Below the pieces are notes generated by a model. It was given only the letters and a program-made list of their open reading frames with translations. It did no database searches and had not been told where the DNA came from. Shown here in pieces: positions 16,436-24,344 of a stretch of DNA of 64,000 bases. Where the stretch lies: NCBI GenBank assembly GCA_024343425.1, contig BRLC01000003.1, positions 248,001 through 312,000 of the forward strand, read 5' to 3'. Source of the DNA: Rhizobiaceae bacterium MnEN-MB40S. GTDB taxonomy: Bacteria > Pseudomonadota > Alphaproteobacteria > Rhizobiales > Rhizobiaceae. The position numbers were made by a program, and so were the translations under genes. Position 1 is the stretch's first letter. Each line of letters starts with the position of its first letter.

Positions 16436-17898
16436 GCGCTCCCGCCAATATCGTCGAAAACCAGACCCGTCCGGAAAAGATCCGCTGCGACGCGTGCCCG
16501 GTGATGTGTTACATCGCCGAGGGCCGCACCGGCGCCTGCGACCGCTATGCCAACGACAATGGCCGGATTGTGCGCTGTGATCCCTTGACGATCCTCGACA
16601 AGCGAATCGCCGAGGGAGGCCCGATCAAGCCGTTCCTGAAATCGGAGTGGGACGGGACCCTTTTCAATGACGAGGAAGTGGCTGTCACTGCCGTGGGCGC
16701 CGGCACAACCTATCCCGACTACAAGCCGGCCCCATTCATCGTCAGCCGCGCCGTAGAAGGCGCCGATTTCGTCACCGTGGTGTCTGAGGCGATCTTCTCC
16801 TACTGCGGCGTCAAGGTGAAGATCGACACCGACCGACATCTTGGCGCGGAAGGGGCGATCGTGCGCGCCGAAGGCGAGGCCGTCGGCCTGGTGATCACCA
16901 GCGAATACGGTTCGCAGATGCTGTCGCTTGGCGGCGTCGACCACCTGACAGGCGGATCGAAGGCGGAAGGTCGCGCGACCTGCAAGGCGATGATGGACCT
17001 CTGCAACAAGCTGCCCGTGGAGCTTACCATCGATGACGGATCGACGGTCATCGTTCAGGCAGGCAGACCGCCCATTGTCGACGGCAAGGAAGAAGTGCGC
17101 ATGCGGGTCGGTTGCGGGTCGGCGACGATCGGCATGTTCGCCTCACAGTGGAAGGGGCTGGTCGACGAGGTGGTGATCGTCGATGACCACATCACCGGCG
17201 TCGTCTCGGAGCACCAGGCCGGCAAGGTCATCGGCTGGCCCGACACCGGCGTCAAGATTCTCGGTCGGCGATCGACGCCCGGTCGCTATTTCCAGGTCGC
17301 CGAGCCGGGACTTGGCTGGGGCGGCACGAATATAGAGGACCCGCTGACGATCCTCGGCCCCTGGAATGCGAAGAAGGGCGCCCGGCCGGGACTGACCCTG
17401 CTTATGGTGTCCACCACCGGCGAGCAGTACGAATATTACGTGCTGGACGACGATCTCATACCGCAACGCAAGCCCCTGCCCGAGGCGCTTGCACCGAGCG
17501 TGAAACTCATCGAGGAGAATTGCGAACCATCGCTTTGCACCGTCCTGTTCATGGGCGGCGCCGGCGGATCGCTGCGATCCGGCGTCACCAGGAATCCGGT
17601 GCGGCTCACCCGATCCGTCCATGACCATGCAACGACCATTACCTGCGGCGGCGCCGACGCCTATGTCTGGCCGGGCGGCGGCATCACCATCATGGTCGAC
17701 GTCATGGACACGCCCGACAACGCCTTTGGATATGTGCCGACGCCGGCTCTCGTTGCGCCGATCGAATTCACCATGCGACAGGATGAATACAAGTCACTCG
17801 GCGGCCACACGGACGCCGCGCGATCGCTCGCCGACGTGCTCGAGAAGGGCGGCGAATACGGCGACGATTTTCGGGCTGTCGGCAAACAGAGGCGCTGA
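16432..17898 (+). CDS. 6-hydroxynicotinate reductase homologue
   Basis: 488 residues. The N-terminus has a compact Cys motif, CDACPVMC plus a further Cys 11 residues later (GACDRY), suited to a 4Fe-4S cluster. The remainder has long Gly-rich stretches (GVDHLTGGSKAEGRATCK, FMGGAGGSLRSGVT, WPGGGITIMVDVMD). It matches in length and layout the 6-hydroxynicotinate:ferredoxin reductase of E. barkeri, which reduces 6-hydroxynicotinate to 1,4,5,6-tetrahydro-6-oxonicotinate. It overlaps the hydroxylase gene by 4 bp. Reduced ferredoxin could come from the fpr gene under the same operator. Function is by homology recalled, not tested; the cluster makes it persuasive. Confidence 0.75.
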   Translation: MSAPANIVENQTRPEKIRCDACPVMCYIAEGRTGACDRYANDNGRIVRCDPLTILDKRIAEGGPIKPFLKSEWDGTLFNDEEVAVTAVGAGTTYPDYKPAPFIVSRAVEGADFVTVVSEAIFSYCGVKVKIDTDRHLGAEGAIVRAEGEAVGLVITSEYGSQMLSLGGVDHLTGGSKAEGRATCKAMMDLCNKLPVELTIDDGSTVIVQAGRPPIVDGKEEVRMRVGCGSATIGMFASQWKGLVDEVVIVDDHITGVVSEHQAGKVIGWPDTGVKILGRRSTPGRYFQVAEPGLGWGGTNIEDPLTILGPWNAKKGARPGLTLLMVSTTGEQYEYYVLDDDLIPQRKPLPEALAPSVKLIEENCEPSLCTVLFMGGAGGSLRSGVTRNPVRLTRSVHDHATTITCGGADAYVWPGGGITIMVDVMDTPDNAFGYVPTPALVAPIEFTMRQDEYKSLGGHTDAARSLADVLEKGGEYGDDFRAVGKQRR

Positions 17899-17899
17899 G

Positions 17900-18754
17900 A
17901 TGCAGCGCGCGTCTGCGGCGATGCTGCCCGATGGCCGGCGCATGCACCTGCATCACGGTCCGATCGACCTGATCGTTGAAACCTTTGGCGGGGACCAGAA
18001 GGCCGCCTGTCGGCGGGCGGCGGCGCGGTTTGAAACCGTACTTGACGAACTGGTGAGCGAATTGACCGAATTACGCTGTCAGGCTGACGCCGGTCGGCGG
18101 TTCCGTGGAGCCGTGGCCGCACGAATGCAGAAAGCGATCGCCCCTTTCGCTCGGGAGTTCATAACGCCAATGGCGGCGGTCGCCGGCGCCGTCGCCGACG
18201 AAATCCTCGGCGCGATGCTGGATGGCGGCGAATTCTCCAAGGCCTATGTCAACAATGGCGGCGACACAGCCTTCCATCTGACAGGAGCCGAGACGATACG
18301 CGCCGCCGTCGCAAATGATCATACCGCCGGAATCACGATTGACGCCGGGCAGCCCTGGCGCGGCGTCGCCACGTCCGGCTGGCGCGGCCGCAGCCATTCG
18401 CTCGGGATCGCCGACAGCGTCAGCGTCGTCGCCTCTGACGCGGCGCGCGCCGACGCCGCCGCCACGATGATTGCGAACCGCGTCGATCTGCCGGCAAATC
18501 CAAAGATAGAGCGACAGCCGGCCTGCGCGCTGTCCCCTGACAGCGATCTCGGAGACCGGCTCGTCACCACCGGCGTCGCGTCTCTCGACGAAACGGAAAT
18601 AACTGAAGCTCTCGACAACGGGCTTCGCTACGCCGACATTCTGGTTTCAAAAGGCCTCATTGGAGGCGCAATCCTGATCCTCGACGGACAGACGCGCATG
18701 ACGCAGGCCGGACAATCGCTTTTTCACACCGAGGGGGAAATGACCCATGCCTGA
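17900..18754 (+). CDS. UPF0280 family protein (ApbE-like fold)
   Basis: 284 residues starting one base after the reductase stop. Features are the N-terminal LPDGRRMHLHHGPIDLIVE, the central AVAGAVADEILGAML and AYVNNGGDTAFHL, and WRGVATSGWRGRSHSLGIADSV. These match the UPF0280 family, which shares the ApbE flavin-transferase-like superfamily and recurs beside 6-hydroxynicotinate reductase-type genes. No function is established. Attachment or handling of a flavin on the neighbouring reductase is a reasonable hypothesis from the fold and the tight coupling. The last 8 bp overlap the next gene. Confidence 0.72.
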   Translation: MQRASAAMLPDGRRMHLHHGPIDLIVETFGGDQKAACRRAAARFETVLDELVSELTELRCQADAGRRFRGAVAARMQKAIAPFAREFITPMAAVAGAVADEILGAMLDGGEFSKAYVNNGGDTAFHLTGAETIRAAVANDHTAGITIDAGQPWRGVATSGWRGRSHSLGIADSVSVVASDAARADAAATMIANRVDLPANPKIERQPACALSPDSDLGDRLVTTGVASLDETEITEALDNGLRYADILVSKGLIGGAILILDGQTRMTQAGQSLFHTEGEMTHA

Positions 18755-19328
18755 ATTCCAGATCCGCAAGACCATGATCTTCATCGAGGAGATCAATCAC
18801 GATGGCGGTCCTGTCGCCGCCACGCCGCGCAAGCGCGGCGCGATCATGGCGCTGGTGAAGAACCCCTTCGCGGGGCGCTATCATGAAGAACTGCAGAGCG
18901 CCATGGATGATCTGAAGCCGCTGGGACTCATGCTCACAGACAAGCTGATCGAGGCTTTGGGTGGTCCGGACGATATAGACGGTTTCGGCAAGGGCGCCAT
19001 CGTCGGCGAAGCCGGCGAACTCGAACACGGCGCGCTCTGGCACGTTCCGGGCGGCTACGCCATGCGCGAGCGCCTTGGCGATTCAAAGGCGATCGTGCCT
19101 TCCTGCAAAAAGGTGGGCGGCGTCGGAACGCGGCTCGATGTTCCGCTCGGCCACATCAACGCCGCCTATGTGCGCAGTCATTTCGACGGGATCGAGGTCG
19201 GCGTGCCGGACGGTCCCAAGGCCGACGAGATCCTGTTCGCGCTCGCCATGAGCAAGGGGCCGCGCGTTCACAATCGCATGGGCGGTCTGGCGGCGGAAGA
19301 TGTGAAGGGCGAGGACGGCCTGCGCTGA
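18747..19328 (+). CDS. Amino acid synthesis (AA_synth) family protein
   Basis: 193 residues. Landmarks are EFQIRKTMIFIEEINHDGG, KNPFAGRYHEELQSAMDD, GKGAIVGEAGELEHGALWH and VRSHFDGIEVGVPDGPKADE, which fit Pfam AA_synth. The family name has no experimental basis that I know. The gene overlaps UPF0280 by 8 bp and is last in the hydroxylase operon, so it should act on a late intermediate or assist the reductase. Since no amidohydrolase-type enamidase is present, this protein and HyuA/HyuB are the two candidates for the ring-opening step. Confidence 0.7.
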   Translation: MPEFQIRKTMIFIEEINHDGGPVAATPRKRGAIMALVKNPFAGRYHEELQSAMDDLKPLGLMLTDKLIEALGGPDDIDGFGKGAIVGEAGELEHGALWHVPGGYAMRERLGDSKAIVPSCKKVGGVGTRLDVPLGHINAAYVRSHFDGIEVGVPDGPKADEILFALAMSKGPRVHNRMGGLAAEDVKGEDGLR

Positions 19329-19346
19329 TCAGGCCGTGAATGCAGA

Positions 19347-20192
19347 TCAGTCGACGAAAGCGCGCTCGACCACATAACTCGACGGGCGATTGTTCGATCC
19401 CTCGTCGAAACCGCGCGCATCGAGCATCGTCTTCAGATCCTGAATCATCGCCATCGATCCGCACAGCATCACGCGATCGGTTTCCGGATCGAGTTGTTCC
19501 ATGCCCAGTTTCGCGGCCATGGCGCCTGTTTCGATCAGCGTGGTGATGCGGCCCATGACGGGGCTATCTTCCTGCGTGGTCGTGGGGAAATGGACGAGCT
19601 TCTCGCTGGCTTCCTCGCCGACCAGTGGGTCGTTTTTTGCGATGTCGGTCAGATCGTAGCCATACTGCAGTTCGGCGACCTCGCGACACGTATGGGTGAG
19701 CACGACCTTTTCAAACTTTTCATAGGTTTCCGGATCACGAACGACGGAGGCAAATGGGGCGATGCCGGTGCCGGTCGAAAGCAGGAACAGGCGCTTGCCC
19801 GGCAACAGCGCGTCGAGAACCAGCGTTCCCGTCGGCTTTTTGCGCATGAGGACTGTGTCGCCCGGCTGGATTTTTTGCAGATGCTCGGTCAGCGGACCAT
19901 CCGGAACCTTGATGGAAAAGAACTCAAGCTCTTCATCCCAGGAAGGGCTGGCAATGGAATAAGCACGGAACACGGGCTTTTCGCTGTTCGGCAGGCCAAT
20001 CATCACGAACTCGCCGGAGCGGAAGCGGAAACTCGCCGGACGGGTGATCCTGAACCGGAAAAGCCGGTCGGTATATTGCTGGACCTCCACCACCTTTTCG
20101 GCGAAGACATTTTTCGGCAATTCGAACACCTGCCCACCGCCGAGCGTTCCGTTCGTCTGTTGATCCATATCGGTTGCAACCCGTGCTTCCAT
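19347..20192 (-). CDS. fpr: Ferredoxin--NADP(+) reductase
   Basis: 281 residues from ATG 20192; a second ATG at 20168 would give a more usual length. It shows the FAD-binding RAYSIASPS, the pyrophosphate-side KVPDGPLTEHL, the NADP-binding STGTGIAPFASVVRDP and the C-terminal SYVVERAFVD typical of bacterial FPR. The enzyme exchanges electrons between NADPH and ferredoxin or flavodoxin. Its promoter carries a palindrome like those before hyuA and the hydroxylase operon, so it is probably induced with them and supplies electrons to the ferredoxin-dependent 6-hydroxynicotinate reductase. An upstream in-frame start at 20267 would put the operator inside the gene and is rejected. It converges with the AA_synth gene. 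Confidence 0.9.
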   Translation of the reverse strand: MEARVATDMDQQTNGTLGGGQVFELPKNVFAEKVVEVQQYTDRLFRFRITRPASFRFRSGEFVMIGLPNSEKPVFRAYSIASPSWDEELEFFSIKVPDGPLTEHLQKIQPGDTVLMRKKPTGTLVLDALLPGKRLFLLSTGTGIAPFASVVRDPETYEKFEKVVLTHTCREVAELQYGYDLTDIAKNDPLVGEEASEKLVHFPTTTQEDSPVMGRITTLIETGAMAAKLGMEQLDPETDRVMLCGSMAMIQDLKTMLDARGFDEGSNNRPSSYVVERAFVD

Positions 20193-20215
20193 ATCCACTA
20201 ATCCCGCGAAGCTTA

Positions 20216-20267
20216 TTGTTTGTACACAAACAAATTTAAATTTACGCGATCGAGCTCTTGTTTTCAA
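20216..20267 (-). promoter_or_regulatory. fpr promoter with operator-like palindrome
   Basis: On the minus strand TTGAAA (20262-20267) and TAAATT (20239-20244) are spaced by 17 bp. Immediately downstream lies TTGTTTGTACACAAACAA (20216-20233), an inverted repeat with 8 of 9 pairs matching. The arms TTTGT and ACAAA have the same spacing as in the palindromes at 4482 and 12777. The site ends 23 bp before the start at 20192, like the other two, as expected for a repressor covering the transcription start. Confidence 0.6.
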
Positions 20268-20435
20268 GGCGCGATACCGAAAGACGCAATTACTCGCATA
20301 TTTGCTTGTGCGATGCAGCGCAAACTACTCGCGACCTATCGGCGCAGCCAAGACATTTGTTCCAAAATTGGACGGGAATCGGGAAAATCTTGGCGTATCC
20401 GCGGCAGCAGGATGCATGCCGCGTAGCGATTATCC

Positions 20436-21227
20436 TCAAATCAGCCCCTTCAACCACTCCAAAGCCGCCGGATCCGACCCGTCGGCCGGAAAGAAAGCCT
20501 CGATCGCCAGTTCAGACACGGTGACGTCCACCGGCGTGCCGAAAACCGTCGTCGTGCTGATGAAGGACAGGACGCCCGCCGGCGTCGACAGGCGCAGCGG
20601 CGCATAGACATTGTTTGGCGCCGCCGGACGGGTGTCCGACGCCAGAAGCGGATAGGCCGACAATTCGTCGTAAAGCGCGACGAGGTCCGTATCGTGGCTC
20701 GCCGCGATCTGGTCCTTGAGACGCCAAAGAACATGCGCTTTCCATTCGCCCGCGTTCAGCACCGCCGGCGCCAGCCCTTCCGGATGCAGACTGAGCCGAA
20801 GCACATTGACCGGCGGTTTCAGGAGTTGCGGCGATACGGACGCCGTGACCAGCGCCAACGCGGTCCTGTTTGCCGTCACGAGCGACCATTTTCGATCGAC
20901 TGCGAGCGCCGGAAAGGGTTCGTGCGCGGCAAGCACTTGCTCGACCGCGTTTCGTACTGTCTCCATGGCCGGATCGTCCATCGTCCGCGCGCTGAAGACG
21001 GGCGCGAATCCTGCGGCGCTCAGGATCAGGTTCTGTTCGCGTCGGGGGATAGCCAGTTCACGGCCGAGATTGAGAACGAGGTCGCGGCTCGGACGCGACC
21101 GGCCGCTTTCGACAAAACTCAGGTGACGCTGCGAGACGCCGGCGGCAAGCGCCAGATCGAACTGGCTCATGCGGCGACGTGCGCGCCATTCGCGGATGAA
21201 ACCGCCGGGCGTCTCGAATCTGGTCAT
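20436..21227 (-). CDS. XRE-family regulator with MmyB-type ligand-binding domain
   Basis: 263 residues. The helix-turn-helix is at residues ~10-65 (GGFIREWRARRRMSQFDLA, GVSQRHLSFVESGRSRPS). The C-terminal two thirds match the MmyB-like, PAS-fold ligand domain (VLAAHEPFPALAVDRKW, ALYDELSAYPLL). Members bind small hydrophobic ligands and often control a divergent gene. Here the divergent neighbour is the small membrane protein at 21342, with a 114-bp shared intergenic space. No operator was identified with confidence. Confidence 0.85.
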   Translation of the reverse strand: MTRFETPGGFIREWRARRRMSQFDLALAAGVSQRHLSFVESGRSRPSRDLVLNLGRELAIPRREQNLILSAAGFAPVFSARTMDDPAMETVRNAVEQVLAAHEPFPALAVDRKWSLVTANRTALALVTASVSPQLLKPPVNVLRLSLHPEGLAPAVLNAGEWKAHVLWRLKDQIAASHDTDLVALYDELSAYPLLASDTRPAAPNNVYAPLRLSTPAGVLSFISTTTVFGTPVDVTVSELAIEAFFPADGSDPAALEWLKGLI

Positions 21228-21341
21228 GCGTCATCGATAGCACCGGCTCCTTCTGGTGACGATTACCTGCAAGGTAATTGAACGGATGATCGCTCCCGGA
21301 AAAGGATGCGTTCATCATCAACAGAACCGTAGAGGTCCGAC

Positions 21342-21731
21342 ATGACTGCCATCACACGAAGCGCTTTGCTGCGAACCGCGCTCTATCTGGATGCGGCAGC
21401 GTCCGGCGCCATGGCGCTGATGCTCGCTCTCGGCGCAGCGCCGCTTTCCAACCTGCTTGGTTTCGAACTGTCCTTCCTGAGGGTCATCGGCCTGCTGCTT
21501 CTGCCCTACGCCGTCCTGGTCGGTTGGACGGCCCGACCGCCGGTTCCTGATAGGCAGGCGGCGCGACTGATCATTGGCTGCAATATCGCCTGGATAGCGG
21601 CGAGCATTCTGTTTCTCTTTTCCGGCTGGAGCAATCCGACTGCGCTCGGTCAGGCCTTCGTCGTCGCTCAGGCCGTCGCAGTCGGTCTGTTTGCTGAACT
21701 GCAAATCTTGGGCCTTAAGAAAACCGGCTGA
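21342..21731 (+). CDS. Small integral membrane protein (four-helix)
   Basis: 129 residues with four evident hydrophobic segments: ALYLDAAASGAMALMLALG, LSFLRVIGLLLLPYAVLVG, LIIGCNIAWIAASILFLF and ALGQAFVVAQAVAVGLFAEL. It resembles small DoxX/DUF-type membrane proteins that often lie divergent from XRE-MmyB regulators. No catalytic residues stand out. It is probably the regulated target of the gene at 20436. A hairpin follows its stop. Confidence 0.65.
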   Translation: MTAITRSALLRTALYLDAAASGAMALMLALGAAPLSNLLGFELSFLRVIGLLLLPYAVLVGWTARPPVPDRQAARLIIGCNIAWIAASILFLFSGWSNPTALGQAFVVAQAVAVGLFAELQILGLKKTG

Positions 21732-21748
21732 ACATTGAATGTAAGGTT

Positions 21749-21773
21749 CCCGAGGGGTTTGAAGCCCCGCGGG
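21749..21773. terminator. Hairpin between convergent genes (possible bidirectional terminator)
   Basis: CCCGAGGGG and CCCCGCGGG form a 9-bp stem with one mismatch and a 7-nt loop, 17 bp after the membrane-protein stop and 9 bp before the RidA stop. There is no strong U-tract on either side, so efficiency is uncertain. Confidence 0.45.
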
Positions 21774-21782
21774 ATTGCGAAC

Positions 21783-22253
21783 TCAGTCGTCAGGAGCGAG
21801 CGCGACTGCCCGCAGCTCAACAAGTCCGCCCGGCACAATCAGGTCTTTCACCCCAATGGCGGTCCAGGCCGGCCAGGGCGCACTCAGGTAGGCGTCCCTG
21901 ACCTGCACGAAGGTTTCCATATGCCGGTCGATGTCGACATGGTAGCTGGTCAGTTCCACGATATCGGCGAGACCACCGCCAGCCTCACCGAGGATCGAAG
22001 CCAGCGCTTCAAAGGCGGTCTCGAACTGCGCTTTCGGATCACGCACAGCCTGAAGCGCGGCAACCGGTCTTGCGTCTCCTTCGTCCAGCGTTGCGCGCGC
22101 GCCCTCCAGCGCGGCTTTTCCCGGCGCCTCGCCGTCCGGGCTGGTGCCGATGATCCCCGAACAGTAAATCATGCCCCTGGCGACGACCGCCGGCGCAAAA
22201 TGCCACGTGTCGTGGACTTCCCGGAGCGCATCCGGGATGATCGTCTTGCGCAT
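21783..22253 (-). CDS. RidA family protein (YjgF/YER057c/UK114)
   Basis: 156 residues from ATG 22253, which has AGGAG at good spacing; an in-frame start 99 bp upstream has none. The fold motifs are GMIYCSGIIGTSPDGEAP, LGEAGGGLADIVELTSYHVD and the C-terminal PWPAWTAIGVKDLIVPGGLVELRAVA. RidA proteins hydrolyse reactive enamine/imine intermediates; the usual catalytic Arg region near the C-terminus reads differently here, so this may be a divergent subgroup. It is transcribed away from the cysteine synthase gene and its partner pathway is not obvious. It could deal with 2-aminoacrylate formed by PLP enzymes. Confidence 0.82.
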   Translation of the reverse strand: MRKTIIPDALREVHDTWHFAPAVVARGMIYCSGIIGTSPDGEAPGKAALEGARATLDEGDARPVAALQAVRDPKAQFETAFEALASILGEAGGGLADIVELTSYHVDIDRHMETFVQVRDAYLSAPWPAWTAIGVKDLIVPGGLVELRAVALAPDD

Positions 22254-22599
22254 GATGGAACTCCTCTTGCCTGAGACCTGCAGCGGATAGTAGCGGTTGC
22301 TCCGCTTTATACATATTCCACAAGGGCCGTCATGCCAGTTCAATCGAACCACAGGCGCCCGGACTTGTTGGCAGCCTGCTGGCCGGCGCCGGAGACGTCT
22401 ACCCGTCCGCGCCGAGAGAAATCAGTCCGCATACGATAAGGCGAGAATCGACAGGGCGATCGAAACCTTCGCCGGACTATGTGAAACAGCAGAGCATTCC
22501 AGCGTCAAAGCCGGTCTGGAAATTATGCCTCTTTCCAACGTGGCGACGTTAACGCGTAGGCTCTATGTCTGGCACATGGCGAGTGGCGCAACGCGTCCG
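22254..22599. other. Intergenic stretch without a recognised gene
   Basis: About 346 bp between the RidA start and the end of the cysteine synthase gene. Open frames crossing it are continuations of antisense frames and show no family resemblance or ribosome-binding site. Only the RidA promoter is expected near 22,290-22,330. Confidence 0.5.
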
Positions 22600-24096
22600 T
22601 CAGGAGGCCTCCCGGGGGTGCAGCCATTTCGGAAGAAAACTGTACGCGTCCCTGTCCAGGGCGGTGACGTTTTCAAGGCCCGACGCGGCGAGCTTCTCCT
22701 GCAGACTTCCATCGTTGAAAGCGTCGAACGTCTCCGTCGCGCCTCCGATATGGGCGCCGGCGATGAAGATCTGCGGTATCGTCGGCTGCCCGGTCATCTG
22801 GAGCAAAGCCGGGCGAATATCGCCGCCAAGCCCGTTTTCCTGATAGGCGACGGAATCGAGATCGATGGAACGGTAGCGAATCCCGGCTGCAGCGAACAGC
22901 TTTCGCACCGACCAGCAGAACTCACACCATTCCAGAGCGAACATCACAACGGGTTCGTCCGCGTCCGCAATGGCGCTTTCGACATGGGCGAGCGCTTCCG
23001 CCTTGGCGGTGACGGCCGGCGTCGCACCGGCTGGCGCTGGACGTTGCGCTGCGTCAAAGCGATAGCCCGGCGTCGACGCGGCGATCTCCATCTCTTCATC
23101 TGTCATTGTCTCGGCGACGTCTTCGAATAGCGGAGTCGAGAGATACCGTTCGCCCGTATCGGGAATCATCACCAGGATCCGCGACCCCGCAGGCGCCGTT
23201 TCCGCGACCTTCAGCGCCGCGGCAAAGGTAGCGCCGCCGCTTGCGCCGCAGAAGACGCCTTCCCTGGCGGCGAGATCTCTCGCACATTGCAACGCATCCT
23301 TGCCGCTGACCGGCTGCAGCCTGTCGACGACGCCGAGCTCCATCGCATCGCCGGCGAGCTTCGGAATGAAATCGGGCGTCCAACCCTGCATCAGATGCGG
23401 ACGAAAAGCGGGATGACTTGAAGCCGCGCTGCCATCGGCATGGCGCGATTGCGCGACGCCGCTTGCAAGAAGTTGCGCATTGTCAGGCTCCGCCACAATC
23501 ACCTGCGTTTGCGGCGACTTCTCCTTCAGAACGCGCGCCACGCCTTTCACCGTTCCGCCGGTGCCGCAGCCCGAGACCCAGTAGTCCAGGCCGATCTCTC
23601 GAAAGTCTTCGAGAATTTCCACCGCCGTCGTGTTCGAATGCATGTCGCAATTGGCTTCGTTCTCGAACTGCCGGGTCAGGAACCAGCCGTGCTTGTCAGC
23701 AAGTTCCTTTGCCTTGGCTATCATGCCGGTGCCTTTTTCGGAGGCCGGCGTCAGGATCACACGCGCGCCAAGAAACCGCATCAGCCGGCGGCGCTCAACG
23801 CTGAAACTCTCCGCCATGACGATGACGAGCGGGTAGCCCTTCTGGGCGCAGACCATAGCAAGGCCGATGCCGGTATTGCCCGATGTCGCTTCCACGACCG
23901 TCTGGCCGGGCTTCAGGGATCCGTCGCGTTCGGCCGCCTCGATGACGCCGAGCGCCAGCCGGTCCTTGACCGAACCGAGCGGATTGAACGCCTCGAGTTT
24001 GGCGTAGATCTCAACATGATCAGGTCCGAGATTGTTGATCCGGATCACCGGCGTGTCGCCGATCGTATCGAGAATGGATGATCTGATGCCTTGCAT
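22600..24096 (-). CDS. Cysteine synthase fused to a C-terminal glutaredoxin domain
   Basis: 498 residues. Residues ~1-320 are an O-acetylserine sulfhydrylase-type PLP enzyme: the lysine motif NPLGSVKDRLALG, the substrate loop VEATSGNTGIGLAM, the phosphate loop SGCGTGGTVKGVARVLK and GVFCGASGGATFAAAL. Residues ~385-480 form a glutaredoxin domain with WCEFCWSV in place of CPYC, then a TIPQIFIAGAHIGG loop with the cis-Pro. The enzyme should make cysteine from O-acetylserine and sulfide (or thiosulfate, as CysM). A tethered glutaredoxin could reduce S-sulfocysteine, the product with thiosulfate, giving a one-polypeptide route. That reading is inference. It has AAGGAT before the ATG and no operon partner. 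Confidence 0.85.
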   Translation of the reverse strand: MQGIRSSILDTIGDTPVIRINNLGPDHVEIYAKLEAFNPLGSVKDRLALGVIEAAERDGSLKPGQTVVEATSGNTGIGLAMVCAQKGYPLVIVMAESFSVERRRLMRFLGARVILTPASEKGTGMIAKAKELADKHGWFLTRQFENEANCDMHSNTTAVEILEDFREIGLDYWVSGCGTGGTVKGVARVLKEKSPQTQVIVAEPDNAQLLASGVAQSRHADGSAASSHPAFRPHLMQGWTPDFIPKLAGDAMELGVVDRLQPVSGKDALQCARDLAAREGVFCGASGGATFAAALKVAETAPAGSRILVMIPDTGERYLSTPLFEDVAETMTDEEMEIAASTPGYRFDAAQRPAPAGATPAVTAKAEALAHVESAIADADEPVVMFALEWCEFCWSVRKLFAAAGIRYRSIDLDSVAYQENGLGGDIRPALLQMTGQPTIPQIFIAGAHIGGATETFDAFNDGSLQEKLAASGLENVTALDRDAYSFLPKWLHPREAS

Positions 24097-24344
24097 GGTT
24101 TTTATCCTTCTTTTTTGCGCGGCGGCGCCGCTCGCCGGATCTCATAAGAAGGGTGTGTTTCAATCGAACGGCTGCAACGGGCGGTTCGTGTTTCAATTGT
24201 TTCAGGCCGACAGCGGCGAATGTGTCCTGTGCGGCCGCAGCACGCATCCGCTGGATCAAGCATTCAGACCTCGCATCTCGCGCCGATATTGACAGGACGC
24301 CTCATTCCGACGTCAAATTCCATGCGACAGGGAGGTCGCCGGCC

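Noticed and set aside
22300..22330. ATATTCCACAAGG before the RidA gene resembling the IclR-type site at 43046
   Set aside because: Only the left half (ATATTCCAC) agrees; the GGAA arm is missing and the gene lies outside the cluster.
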